Position numbers and translations under genes: made by a program
Shown: positions 39,421 to 49,989 of the stretch, piece after piece
How positions within the stretch are numbered: position 1 is the first letter of the stretch
Layout: every line of letters begins with the position of its first letter
DNA from: Paragorgia papillata
Taxonomy: Eukaryota; Cnidaria; Anthozoa; Scleralcyonacea; Coralliidae
Direction: 5' to 3'
DNA: 64,000 nucleotides
NCBI GenBank assembly: GCA_035771165.1
Contig: JAWNZC010000255.1
Coordinates: 186,001 to 250,000, forward strand
Notes under the pieces: generated by a model
The model's database searches: none
Told to the model about the DNA's origin: nothing
What the model saw: only the letters and a program-made list of their open reading frames with translations

Positions 39421-42190
39421 TAACTTTTGACCTTGTGTAACTGAGATTAAGATTTGTTAACCCACCATATGTAAGGATTGGCACAATCATATTGCTGAAG
39501 GTACATTAGGTATTGCCTGATTTTGGCCAGTAATCGGAGACGTCCCGTAGCCTTCTTGTACGTTCGTCCAAAATTCCGATTCAGATTTAGATTTAGAGAT
39601 GTGTCAATTTCAATTCCAAGGTACCTACCTGTAAGTTGATTTAGTTTCGATCTTCTCATAACCATACATAATATTCAACGAATTTTGCTGCTAAGATAGG
39701 TTTTTACTAGTTCCAAAAAGCATTGCTTCAGTTTTCCCTTGGTTGAGATTCAAGATGAGTTCATTCTCGAAGCACCATTCTCTAATGGACTCCATGTCAT
39801 ACCTTAATTTTTCTTCAATAGTAGAAAGACGTTTGTTGCTGATATAGATAACTGTGTCATCTGCATATTTGATAATCTTAGAATACTGAATACAGTCAGA
39901 TAAATCATTTAAAAATATATTAAAGAGGAGTGGACCAAGGATCCCTGAGGAACGCCGCTCATAATTGGCTGACTATCAGAAAATTCAGTTTTGTAATATA
40001 CAATTTGGGAACGATTGAACAAATAATCTTTAAACCATTCCAACTCTAAATCTGCAATTCCATATTTTGATAATTTTGTTATTAACTTGCTGTGTCCTAA
40101 GGTATCAAACGCTAAAGCGTTTGATACTTAGGTCGATAAATACTGCACCCACCAAATTTTTCTTATCCACTTCCCTCCGAATATTGTCCATAAATAATAC
40201 AGCAGCAAGTTCAGTAGATCGATTTTTTCTAAAGCCAAATTGGTTGTCGTGAAGTAGATTATTGGTTTCAAGATAATTTGATAGTTGTCTCTGAACAATT
40301 TTTTCGATTATCTTTGAGATGGCGGGTATGATGGATATAGGTCGATAGTTTTGTACATCTCCCCGAGGACCTTTTTTATGTATAGGAATCAATTTTGTTG
40401 ATTTCCATTTCGTTGGATATACGCCAGTTTCAAAAGACATGTTTATCAGATAAATCAATGGTTGTGAGATTATATTTGAACAGTCTTTTAGAACGAAGGG
40501 GGGAATATCCAAACCAGAGGATTTTTTCTTCTTTAATAAGGCCAATTCATTTTCCACAACCCCGGCTGTAACATTGTTAAATTTGAAAGTCAAATTTGAT
40601 TGTGCCGGAATAGATTGACATGTTCTCCATACAAGGTTTCGGAGAGGGAAAGACTTTTCTTTCAGTTTTGAGACGACACTGAAGAAGTACGAGCTGAACA
40701 AATTGCTTCTTTCTTGAGGATTAGTAATACGTTTGGAGCCATCATTGAACACCATTGCTGGTGTGTTTCTCGATTTGGAGGGATAGATGGATTTGATTGA
40801 TTCCCAAAATTTATCTGGGTTATTTGCATTTTGTTGTAATAAAGTTTTGTGGTACTTTGATTTTGCAGATTTAACCATGTTGTTCAATTTATTTTTCTTC
40901 TTTTTGTATAAAAGAAGATCAATGGGCAATTTGGTTTTTCTGTACTTTCGCAGTAACCGATCTCTCACATTCATTTCTCTTTTAATATCACTTCGCATCC
41001 AAGGAAAAGGCTTACCGCGTATACGTTTCTCTTCCAGAGGAGCCAAACAGTCTATTGCTTTGGTGAGAATGACTTTCATTTGTGCCCAAGCACTGTTTAA
41101 ATTGTTGGTGTTGAAAAACCCGTCCAATCACTGTTTTTAAGTATATGGCAAAAAGTTGCTGTATCATATTCCTTGTAGCTACGGAATTTTATTTTGATGG
41201 GTGAAAATATTTGATGATGTAATTTTCGTACGCAACCGACCATATCATGATCGCTGAACGAAGTAGGGATAACCTTTATTTGTCTGATATATTCAGGATG
41301 AGTTGAAGCGATAATATCTATAAGTGACTGTGACTCATTAGTAATTCTCATCGGTGTTTTGACAAGTTGGTTAAAGCCAAGCAAAGACAGAAGTTGTTTA
41401 AACATTCGGTGGTCTTCTCTTTTCAAGTAATTGACGTTTACATCTCCCATAAGAATAATTTCCTTTGTTTCATTCGCAGTATTTGTTATCATTTCGTTTA
41501 ATAAATCATGAAAGTCTTTGTGTAAATATTCAGAACCATCAGGCGGTCTATATATTATGCAAATCAAAAAAGGTTTTGATTTCGGAGGGAAAATTTCCAA
41601 CCAGATACATTCAATCTGTTTATTTTCCAATTCATGTCGTCTTTTCCAAATTATTTTATTGTCAATATAAGCAGCAACGCCTCCTCCTATGCCGTTGTTT
41701 CTGGGTGCACTGACGAATGTGTAACCGTCAATGTCAAAGAGTTCCTTGCCTTCGTCCCCAACATGAGTCTCGCTTAGAGTTAGGATATCAATACCATGAA
41801 AGTTTGTAAGAAGTTCAACTATATGTAGAAAATTTGACCACAAACCGCTAGTGTTTTGATGAAATATATTTAATCCACGAAGCGCTAATAAACTTTCCAG
41901 ATCTTGGTTGATTCTTATCGACGTTGGGCCAAGGCATAACTCAATGTCCCCACTCAGCAATAATAGAAGATTTATCGCAAGTTTAGGTCTCAATTTCCAC
42001 CCACGAATCTGTTGTAAATTCCATATCGATGAATAAATATGGTTATCCTTTATGTCAGGAGCTCCTTCATAAGGAAAACATTAACACACCGAGTTGGAAT
42101 TTACCAGGGAAGGCTTCTTTACACAAAGAATTGTGAAAATTAATAATACAAGAGCACGTCTCAGAACAACTGCTCCAGCCGCCATGTTTT
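39421..42190 (-). pseudogene. Decayed LINE (CR1/L2-like): endonuclease and reverse transcriptase
   Basis: The minus-strand element starts near 42190 (ATGGCGGCTGGAGC leader). The endonuclease part (41993-41097) has LLLLSGDIELCLGP, LTLSETHVGD, NGIGGGVAAYI, CIIYRPPDG, LMGDVNVNY and SFSDHDMVG. A frameshift near 41110 leads to the RT part (41127-40105) with NNPDKFWESIKSIYP, KKSSGLDIPPFVLKD, LIPIHKKGPRGDVQNYRPISI and NQFGFRKNRSTE. A small fold-back insertion breaks RT motif 3 at 40102-40127. Further pieces continue to about 39447 with a thumb-like segment. Multiple lesions make it inactive. Confidence 0.85.
40102..40127. repeat. 26 bp fold-back insertion in the LINE RT
   Basis: GTATCAAACGCT-AA-AGCGTTTGATAC is a perfect 12 bp inverted repeat with a 2-base loop. 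It duplicates the adjoining RT codons in reverse and disrupts the motif after VFIDLS. Confidence 0.85.
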
Positions 42191-43480
42191 CCAGCTGGGT
42201 TTCCGTCATATGATATTAAGGCCATGGTCAAACATGGCCTTCATGTGCTAAACCATAAAATATTTTATTGAAAATGTGTAATATACATGATGAAAATGCC
42301 ACACGAAACAAGAAAGGACTTCTTTTGAAACCAGATATAAATAAATCTAATGCGAGCACAAAACTTAACTGTTGATATGCCTACCTTTGCTTGCAAACGC
42401 TCTAATTTAACTTGTTCAGCATCCAATAGTCTCTTCGCATTCTCAATAGACTGATGGGTTGCAGTCATTATCCCGTGTTGCTTTCCTCGCCGACATAAAC
42501 TTGCCAATGTTAAAACGAGCATATCGTTTTTTTCGAAGAGGCATACCAATGAAAAGGAAAGTAACAAAAGTATGTTACTGTCAACAAAAAAGGGAAGCGA
42601 AAATCCTTGATAAACCCAACAAAAAAACTACTAAAACGAAATATAAAAACATAGGATTCTTACCTGATAAGAGAAGACACAAGAAAGCTCCAAGAAGCCA
42701 AACAAACGAAGATAGCAACAGTTATTTAAAGGCATAGCTGACCATAATATACGGGAAGATCAGCGATTACATCCAAACTGAATCTTGCTTGATTTCAATC
42801 CATCCAAACAGGGCAGATTTAAGACAAACTATGGCACATTTGGTATCAAACTGGAGATAACAATCTCAAAAGAACGCGGGAAGCATTTGTTAAGCTCCAT
42901 TTGAAATATGAGAGGGACAAAAAGGCTGCGTGTAACAGTGCTTTAATAAGAACTTTTCTTTACTTCGTTTTTGAGATGTTTCATGTTTCCAACCTCGACT
43001 TGATTCTATTGTTTCGTGGGTATTGCAGCAAATTCGGAATGTGTCTATGTATGCCGATAACAATACGAAATGAAAATAGGGACGGGATGTACTATTTAAA
43101 GGTTGAAAAAAGCATTTCAGATCAAAAGCATTATTTCAAATTATGGTTAAAATTCGTCCGGACATCGATATTGAGGAAATCCCATAAAGTTTGGCTAGAT
43201 AACTCACTATCTAGCGGAAGCCGGTCCCTCATTACGATAAGAGGAACATGTTTCACGTGTCACTAAGCAATCCATACTCGTTATCATGGCCCTTTTATAG
43301 ACAAATATCTGTCTGCGTGTAATTGCTTTATTTTATAAACTGTATATAGAAATATAATTTAAAATAGCTTATAAAAATAAATACTTACTAGATACTTTTT
43401 CCTAATTCTTCTTTGAGTTTGTTTTACCTTTATATTTAAATAATTTATTCTGGAAATTTTAAAGGGAAAAGTTTTTCTGC
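42191..43480. other. No firmly supported gene
   Basis: A minus-strand piece at 42385-42470 (MTATHQSIENAKRLLDAEQVKLERLQAK) ends at a GTAGGC and could be a small coiled-coil exon, but no partner exon was found. A plus-strand frame at 42901-43266 is unrecognised. Confidence 0.35.
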
Positions 43481-43487
43481 TGTTGCC

Positions 43488-43636
43488 TTAAGCTGGATTT
43501 CCACTTGGGGAAAAATGACGCGTGAAGCGACATTTTCTTTTGTCTCGTAAGCTCTCGGGTGGAACTAATTAGCCAAGATAAAAGCAAAAGGTCGCTTCGC
43601 TCGAAAAATATCGCCTGGTGGAAAACAGCCTTTACG
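43488..43636. mobile_element. Short MITE
   Basis: The left end AAGCTGGATTTCCACTTGG is mirrored by CCTGGTGGAAAACAGCCTTTA at the right. The middle contains reciprocal GAAGCGACATTTTCTTTT and AAAAGGTCGCTTCGCTC. Non-coding. Confidence 0.65.
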
Positions 43637-43864
43637 TTTACTAAATTCCGTGCGATGTTCTGGTACTAGCTTGGTTAACCAGTTTATGACTAGGGTTAGG
43701 GCTTTGCTTTGGTCATAGCACACTACAAATTAAACCTGTGAGGCCAGTTTATTACATGTACACATGGTAAACTTTATTTAGAAGTTTAAATACGAGACAG
43801 AGGACTTGCTGGGAAATTGAGTTGTGGTACAGTTAATGTCATCTTATTTTTCTGTTCTCACCAG

Positions 43865-43970
43865 AATGGGGGCTGGACACATCAGGAAGTTTCTCGTAGG
43901 ATTTTACGCAATCCTTTCCATGTTTGCAATGGAACATTTCAAAGGCAACTCACTGTTGTTGATATAACTG
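43865..43970 (+). other. Possible isolated exon
   Basis: TTCTCACCAG| precedes and |GTATGT follows an open 106-base stretch (NGGWTHQEVSRRIL ... RQLTVVDIT). No neighbouring exon was recognised. Could be chance. Confidence 0.25.
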
Positions 43971-44095
43971 GTATGTTTATTAAATTGGATTAACGGGCAA
44001 ATCGTGTTATTTTAAATCACCTATCTCTTATTTTAACTGATAACATAGTAACATATAGATTAGAAAAGTTTGATATACTGTAATTATTCCATGTA

Positions 44096-44118
44096 CATAT
44101 ATATATATATATATATAT
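44096..44118. repeat. (TA)n tract at the left border of the satellite array
   Basis: About 22 bases of alternating TA, immediately before the first monomer. Confidence 0.9.
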
Positions 44119-44207
44119 GAATGAATGTACTTCACCAATGCTGTCCCACATGCGGTTGTCACCGACAATCGCATGTGTATAAGTAATTGATGAAGTTCAT
44201 TCAGATT

Positions 44208-44265
44208 GTTCCAAGCTACACTGATGAGCTGTTGTACAGCGAAACACCGTGTCTGTAGATTGAAC
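44208..44265 (+). ncRNA. Hammerhead ribozyme, copy 1
   Basis: Outer stem GTTC/GAAC, inner stem I CTACA/TGTAG, core CTGATGA (44221), stem II GCTG-TTGTA-CAGC, core GAAAC, stem III CAC/GTG with almost no loop, cleavage after GTC at 44253. Confidence 0.9.
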
Positions 44266-44484
44266 TATGTATGCTCCTTCACTTCGTTGTTGTTGAGCAC
44301 TCTGTGAAGTTGCCGTGGGTACCTATTAGCGATAATGCAAAGCTCACTACCCTTGTGGAAGTTTGAGCACTCTGGGCCCATGCGCACTTCACGCTATCTG
44401 AATGTATTTAACCGATGCTTTCCCACATGCGGTTGTCACCGACGATCGCATGTGTATAAGTAATTGGTGAAATTCATTCAGATT

Positions 44485-44542
44485 GTTCCAAGCTACACTG
44501 ATGAGCTGTTGTACAGCGAAACACCGTGTCTGTAGATTGAAC
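44485..44542 (+). ncRNA. Hammerhead ribozyme, copy 2
   Basis: Same core, stems and GTC site as copy 1; CTGATGA at 44498, predicted cleavage after 44530. Confidence 0.9.
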
Positions 44543-44761
44543 TATGTATGCTCCTTCACTTCGTTGTTGTTGAGCACTCTGTGAAGTTGCCGTGGGTACC
44601 TATTAGCGATAATGCAACGCTCACTACCCTTGTGGAAGTTTGAGCACTCTGGGCCGATGCGCACTTCACGCTATCTGAATGTATTTCACCGATGCTTTCC
44701 CACATGCGGTTGTCACCGACGATCGCATGTGTATAAGTAATTGGTGAAATTCATTCAGATT

Positions 44762-44819
44762 GTTCCAAGCTACACTGATGAGCTGTTGTACAGCGAAACA
44801 CCGTGTCTGTAGATTGAAC
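44762..44819 (+). ncRNA. Hammerhead ribozyme, copy 3
   Basis: CTGATGA at 44775, GAAAC core and GTC site intact, predicted cleavage after 44807. Confidence 0.9.
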
Positions 44820-45038
44820 TATGTATGCTCCTTCACTTCGTTGTTGTTGAGCACCCTGTGAAGTTGCCGTGGGTACCTATTAGCGATAATGCAACGCTCA
44901 CTACCCTTGTGGAAGTTTGAGCACTCTGGGCCCATGCGCACTTCACGCTATCTGAATGTATTTCACCGATGCTTTCCCACATGCGGTTGTCACCGACGAT
45001 CGCATGTGTATAAGTAATTGGTGAAATTCATTCAGATT

Positions 45039-45096
45039 GTTCCAAGCTACACTGATGAGCTGTTGTACAGCGAAACACCGTGTCTGTAGATTGAAC
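45039..45096 (+). ncRNA. Hammerhead ribozyme, copy 4
   Basis: CTGATGA at 45052, all core bases intact, predicted cleavage after 45084. Confidence 0.9.
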
Positions 45097-45315
45097 TATG
45101 TATGCTCCTTCACTTCGTTGTTGTTGAGCACTCTGTGAAGTTGCCGTGGGTACCTATTAGCGATAATGCAACGCTCACTACCCTTGTGCAAGTTTGAGCA
45201 CTCTGGGCCCATGCGCACTTCACGCTATCTGAATGTATTTCACCGATGCTTTCCCACATGCGGTTGTCACCGACGATCGCATGTGTATAAGTGATTGGTG
45301 AAATTCATTCAGATT

Positions 45316-45373
45316 GTTCCAAGCTACACTGATGAGCTGTTGTACAGCGAAACACCGTGTCTGTAGATTGAAC
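45316..45373 (+). ncRNA. Hammerhead ribozyme, copy 5
   Basis: CTGATGA at 45329, all core bases intact, predicted cleavage after 45361. Confidence 0.9.
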
Positions 45374-45588
45374 TATGTATGCTCCTTCACTTCGTTGTTG
45401 TTGAGCACCCTGTGAAGTTGCCGTGGGTACCTATTAGCGATAATGCAGCGCTCACTACCCTTGTGGAAGTTTGAGCACTCTGGGCCCATGCGCACTTCAC
45501 GCTATCTGAATGTATTTCACCGATGCTTTCCCACATGCGGTTGTCACCGACGATCGCATGTGTATAATTGGTGAAATTCATTCAGATT

Positions 45589-45643
45589 GTTCCAAGCTAC
45601 ACTGATGAGCTGTTGTACAGCGAAACACCGTGTCTGTAGATTG

Positions 45644-45646
<3 letters not shown>
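45589..45646 (+). ncRNA. Hammerhead ribozyme, copy 6 (terminal)
   Basis: CTGATGA at 45602, cleavage predicted after 45634. The array ends right after its outer stem, where the (TA)n tract begins. Confidence 0.9.
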
Positions 45647-45696
<50 letters not shown>

Positions 45697-45711
45697 TATA
45701 TATATATAATT
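45647..45711. repeat. (TA)n tract at the right border of the satellite array
   Basis: About 60 bases of alternating TA with one AATTA interruption, starting directly after GATTGAAC of the last ribozyme. Confidence 0.9.
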
Positions 45712-46200
45712 TAGTCCTGGGGTTTCCCCCGTTGACTCCGCAACGTCATTGTTAATGCCATTCTCGTAGGTTCTGGCATCTCGCGCTTCCTGATGTCTTC
45801 CCTCCATCTCTCTCTGTCTCTCGCTCTCTCTTTCACAGCCTTATAGTGTCCAAACATCTTCGTCACCTCCGCGTCCACCTCCGTTCGCCTTCGCCCCCTT
45901 TTCACATCTCGGTGTCCATCTCTTATCTCCCACATTCTCTTTAGCAGCCGATCATCGTTCATCCTTGATATGTGTCCCACAAACGTCGCCTTTCTTCAGA
46001 TCACTCTCTTCAGCAAATCACCCTGTTCCACTTCTACCTCCTCAAAAAACGACTTATTTGTCCGCATGTCTGTCCATTTCACGTTTGCTTTCAACCTTGC
46101 ATAGCATGACTCCACCGCAATGTTCATCTTCTTCTCCTTCTCGTTCATTCTCCAACTCTCACACCCATACACAGGGGTAGATTTAATGTATATCAAACCC
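45711..46200 (-). pseudogene. LINE ORF2 3' fragment (post-RT tail)
   Basis: Minus strand: a VYGCESWRMNEKE segment (46190-46000), then after a frame change GHISRMNDDRLLKRMWEI and RGRRRTEV...WREDIRKRE. These are the usual C-terminal blocks of RTE/I-type LINE polyproteins. It is 5'-truncated and ends next to the (TA)n tract at 45711. Confidence 0.7.
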
Positions 46201-46380
46201 GTCGAGTGACTAAGGTAAAAAATCCGAACAATAAATAATCCGGGAAACCGCGTTCTCCCGATCACCATGGTTTCCAATTCAAAATTTAAAACAAATCAGG
46301 ATAATATTTCTAGGCTTAATATATTCTGTAATTCTGGCCAATCACCACTCACAATATTAAATTTAAACCAATCCTGAGCG

Positions 46381-46600
46381 AAATACGTCGAGAAAACGAA
46401 GTCCGTCGAACCGTGTTATGGCAGCCAATCAGCGCTCGTAATTTTCGACCTAGGCCAATGAAAAGCCAAGTACGTCGAAACTGCTTGGCAAGATATTTCG
46501 ACGTACTTGGCATTTGATTGGTCGAGGCGTAAAATAACGACTTGTGATTGGCTGGGAAGAGCATGGTTTGCTGCACGGGCTCTTAGGCTTCGACGTATGC
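46381..46600. mobile_element. Palindromic MITE with CCAAT boxes
   Basis: Imperfect inverted repeat centred near 46488. The inner arms GCCAAGTACGTCGAAA and TTTCGACGTACTTGGC are perfect, the outer arms (AGCCAATCAG/GATTGGCT and TACGTCGAG/CTTCGACGTA) imperfect. Overlapping frames in both directions are products of the symmetry. Non-coding. Confidence 0.7.
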
Positions 46601-47060
46601 GCCTTGAATTTATCCGTGGAATGGCTTCTACAAGCGTGATTGAACGGTGTGCTGCAGTAGGCACTCAAAAGAGCAATGATAAAAACTTACTTCACCAAAT
46701 CTTTCAGGATTTGACGAACAAAACACAAGCCTATTCTATTCTGGTCATTGCTCTGGTCGAGAGCCTATAGCGCAGATTGGGAAGACTTATATACCGTCAT
46801 TTTGAAACGGAGACATATATATTCCTAAATATGCCAAGTATAGTAGAATAACTTTATCTCTAATATTATCATTAATAATTACTTTCTGACATGTTCTGTT
46901 GTAAGCTAATATTTTCGCGTCGATACCGAACTAGGAGAAACAGTTTATACTGTTTATACGGCCTTGAGTTGATTGCTGTTTGGTTTAATTATAATCCGTT
47001 AATAGCCTTATTGAACGTTCTGTGATTGAGAATTCGCGGTTAGTGACCGTCAAACTTGAA
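46601..47060. other. No supported gene
   Basis: AT-rich sequence between the MITE and the truncated polymerase of the second Polinton. Confidence 0.4.
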
Positions 47061-48347
47061 TTAGTTATTTTTACGTAAGAATAAACCAGAATAACGATTG
47101 CGCTTTAATTTATTATATGATGTGGTTCGCTTCGCCTTGAACAGGTCAACTATCTGAGTAATCTGACCACTTGTCTCCCAAGTGTTTACTAATATCAAAT
47201 AACATATAGTTGTCAACGGTCTCGGCACCTGATCCTTGTTGATAATATTGAATTTTTTCATGACGCCTTGATCATTTTAGGTCTGACATATGTTTTAATA
47301 GATTGTCAGATCCTCCTTGGTTTGCTTTAGATGCCACTAATTTTTCATCTGCTATTGGATATAAATGATGGTCTTTCACTATATAAACAAGGGTAATATT
47401 TGAATAATAATTACTATATGTTATAAATTTTCCGTATGTACTATCAAATGCATGTATTGAAACATTCTGATGACATTCTCTGGCCCAATTTATAATCTCT
47501 TCTTTACTTATCATAGTGGTTCATATACGTATTGGTATATCTCGTCTTTTAATTTACAATAATCATATGTTTTAAACCCTCTCTTTCCCTTTACTTGATC
47601 CCATATATAATCAGTTACGCATGTGTTCTTACCATATGATTTAATTTCCCTCTGTTTGTCTAATAGATACGATTCGAGTTTTAAAGATCCCATTTTGTGT
47701 TTTATGAATTTTTTCTGTGATAATGGGATGATCTTACAACCTATTTTATCGATTACATCTCCTGATAGGATTGTGAATTTGTGTTTTAATATATTCGTCA
47801 TCTGCATTTTTATACTCTATTGGGAGTTTCTCATACTTCTCGTTATTATGATGTTCATTTGTATTTATCTCAACATCCAATATGACGGAAACGGTTTGTT
47901 TTTCTCCCTTAATACTTCTTAACCTCTTCTCAAATAGCTTAAGGAATGAGGACCCCTCTTTATTCAATGATTTGCTCATTCTCGCTTCTTCTTTTCTGAA
48001 ATCATCTAATGACACCTATTACTGGAAACATGGTTAATATCAGTACTGTTCTGATTGGTTATGCCTAGTTTACTATACCTACCCTGAGTTTTGTTACTCG
48101 TCTTTTTGATCTTCCGTTCATTCATATATACTTTTCTCATCATTTTATCAATGATGTCTGTGCTCTTATAGGTTGCGGGGTTATCATCATCAAACAACAT
48201 TTCGAGGTTATACCTTACCCTTTTTGGATTAGGGACCTCCTTTACACTCTTTGTCAGCATAGGGGTCTTCTTCATCTTAGATTCCTCTCTCAATAGCATA
48301 GAAATTAGTTGTGATTTACTTAATTTCTTCAGATCTGATTTATTCAT
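47061..48347 (-). pseudogene. PolB: Protein-primed DNA polymerase, N-terminal region only
   Basis: Successive minus-strand frames: 48347-48006 (MNKSDLKKLSKSQLISMLL, the usual start of this polymerase lineage), 48015-47746, 47807-47511 (SYLLDKQREIKSYG, DYIWDQVKGKRGFKTYDYC) and 47514-47272 (WARECHQNVSIHAFD, YIVKDHHLYPIADE). A last piece reaches 47061. At least three frameshifts separate them. The exonuclease and polymerase motifs are absent because the element is cut off near 47061. It would be the terminal-protein-like and linker part of the replicative enzyme. Confidence 0.7.
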
Positions 48348-48559
48348 TCTGTATATATATATAACGCGTTATCTCTTTAAATGGTTTTGTTTAAGTATAT
48401 ATATTGAAATATCCATATCATAGATAATTCAAAAGGTAAACAATATTTTTGGTATAGTGTTCATATATATAGAATAGCCAAAAAATGATTACTTTTTGGC
48501 TAGAATAACTAGCGAAAACTATGTGAACAAAGTAGTATACCCCTACTATACCGTTTGTT

Positions 48560-49048
48560 TTATTCTATTATTATTATTATTTGTACTGCTTTTTTCACAA
48601 TTCTTTTAACATGTTCATTAATTAAATCGTCATCATTGCTATTATTAGTCTTTTGGTTCTGCGATTTATAGTACGGACAGTTATCCGGTTCCCAGCCTAG
48701 TTCTTTAAAACAACCGTAGAAACGATCGTCAAATTGTTGTTTTTTTATTTTACTATCTTTTAGATCGTTTATATTCTCTAGGAGTGGAATATTGAGCATG
48801 CTAGCTATTCGTATGATATAGTAGTTATATCTAGATACATTACGCCCCTTAATAAGCCCTTTTTTAAACATTGCAGTTACAATTTGGTTAAAATATGCGA
48901 TCATTTTTAGATGGTGTTCCATTTTTACAACTCCATACAAATTCTTTCTGAACCATCTATCACGTCTATGGACTGCTTTCTGTTTCATCCAAATCTCAGG
49001 AATAAATTCGTTAACGGTATAAATACTCTCAGTCTCACCACACTGCAT
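48560..49048 (-). CDS. Polinton protein with N-terminal CxxC, unknown
   Basis: 162 residues from 49048. MQCGETESIY may be the second half of a zinc ribbon whose first cysteines lie upstream of a broken frame (open-looking codons continue to about 49190 with stops). The body has RDRWFRKNLYGVVKMEHHLKMIAYFNQIV and RNVSRYNYYIIRIASMLNIPLL, then a GWEPDNCPYY ending. The layout, a zinc ribbon plus helical domain, recalls late transcription factor-like proteins of Polintons, but I see no decisive motif. Confidence 0.5.
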   Translation of the reverse strand: MQCGETESIYTVNEFIPEIWMKQKAVHRRDRWFRKNLYGVVKMEHHLKMIAYFNQIVTAMFKKGLIKGRNVSRYNYYIIRIASMLNIPLLENINDLKDSKIKKQQFDDRFYGCFKELGWEPDNCPYYKSQNQKTNNSNDDDLINEHVKRIVKKAVQIIIIIE

Positions 49049-49408
49049 GCAAGTATAATTATGTTATTTTCTTACTTTATCCTTTTGACACTTCTCACAT
49101 TGTATTATATTGATTCTTTTCACCATTCCTTTCTTTTCATCTATTTCGTTTCTTCACATATGTATTTCGTCCTCCTCTAGGGTCATTACATCAACACCGT
49201 AATTCCATAAGTATAGTATATCTTCTTCTAATATGTTCATACTATATATAATTATTATTCTTTTAAGTGTTTTTATGTATTATTTTTAAGTCACTTTATA
49301 TACTAAGTATCCCCCACCTATGCCAAGTAAACCTATTGTTATATACTGGTAGTCTTTCATTTCATCAGATGGTTTATAAAAATCTTCTATCTGTGATTCT
49401 CTACTAAA

Positions 49409-49711
49409 TTATATTCCATTATACTGTATCATCTGAACCTTTCTTAACATATCGAGTGCTTTATTAGTGTCTTCAATATCAGCATTAGCATCTGCCAATT
49501 GTTGTCTTAACTGTTGAATTTTATCATGTTGTTTTACTTCATTTTCATAAAATGCTTCCTTTGCTTTTGCAAGGTTTTCAAGAGCTTTATTATATCTTTT
49601 TATTCCATCTTCATATCCATTTTTATCAAACATTTTAAATAGATACCCCGCACCAGCAAAACTAATAGCCGCGAAAGTTGTCTGTAATACACCTCCTACT
49701 AATGTAGTCAT
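49409..49711 (-). CDS. Polinton membrane/coiled-coil protein
   Basis: 100 residues: an N-terminal hydrophobic segment (GGVLQTTFAAISFAGAGYLF) followed by a long charged coiled coil (RYNKALENLAKAKEAFYENE, KIQQLRQQLADANADIEDTN). The same two-part layout recurs in AT-rich animal Polintons next to the polymerase. Probably a minor virion protein; role unknown. Confidence 0.55.
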   Translation of the reverse strand: MTTLVGGVLQTTFAAISFAGAGYLFKMFDKNGYEDGIKRYNKALENLAKAKEAFYENEVKQHDKIQQLRQQLADANADIEDTNKALDMLRKVQMIQYNGI

Positions 49712-49728
49712 TTTACCTATCTAGATTA

Positions 49729-49989
49729 TTACGTACATTTTGAAAATGGATCTATTTGAAGATATTTTTTTGACTGTGCCCATTTTACTAACATTGTTGA
49801 TACACCAACAGTCAGAGCTAATTTCACAGTTCTTTTTATTGATTCAGGCATACCTAGTGGTTCTTTTAGTAACTTTTTACTAGCCATGGATACACCAACA
49901 GCTCCAGTTGTAACGAGTGCAGCGTCATATAGTTCATTCACCGCGTCATATAGTTCATTCACCGCTTCTTTTCTGTCAGTAGTACTCAT
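49729..49989 (-). CDS. Small hydrophobic Polinton protein
   Basis: 87 residues from the ATG at 49989. It has a duplicated AVNELYD (a 24-base tandem duplication at about 49921-49968) and two hydrophobic segments (AALVTTGAVGVSMASK and KLALTVGVSTMLVKW). It ends 18 bases before the next gene. The upstream frame is open into 50292, so a fused product is possible. Confidence 0.5.
   Translation of the reverse strand: MSTTDRKEAVNELYDAVNELYDAALVTTGAVGVSMASKKLLKEPLGMPESIKRTVKLALTVGVSTMLVKWAQSKKYLQIDPFSKCT

Larger units (their letters stand above)
44119..45648 (+). mobile_element. 277 bp tandem array with hammerhead ribozymes (retrozyme-like)
   Basis: Five to six tandem monomers of 277 bases (the marker TCCCACATGCGG lies at 44144, 44421, 44698, 44975, 45252 and 45529). 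Copies differ at only a few positions; the last spacing between ribozymes is 273 because of a 4-base loss. Every monomer carries a complete type I hammerhead core on the plus strand, with very short stem III. No protein frame spans the array. Tandem 170-400 nt monomers with type I hammerheads, bordered by AT-rich repeats, are what is described for metazoan retrozymes, whose RNA self-cleaves and circularises. Mobilisation by Penelope-like enzymes is a published idea and is inference here. Confidence 0.88.

Noticed and set aside
45387..45581. Minus-strand frame inside the satellite
   Set aside because: Antisense to the ribozyme array and bounded by repeat edges; no independent support.
44119..45648. 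CRISPR array reading of the regular 277 bp repeats
   Set aside because: Whole monomers including the would-be spacers are repeated, the unit is far too long, and the genome is eukaryotic.
46349..46770. Overlapping frames on both strands
   Set aside because: They mirror each other across the palindromic MITE.
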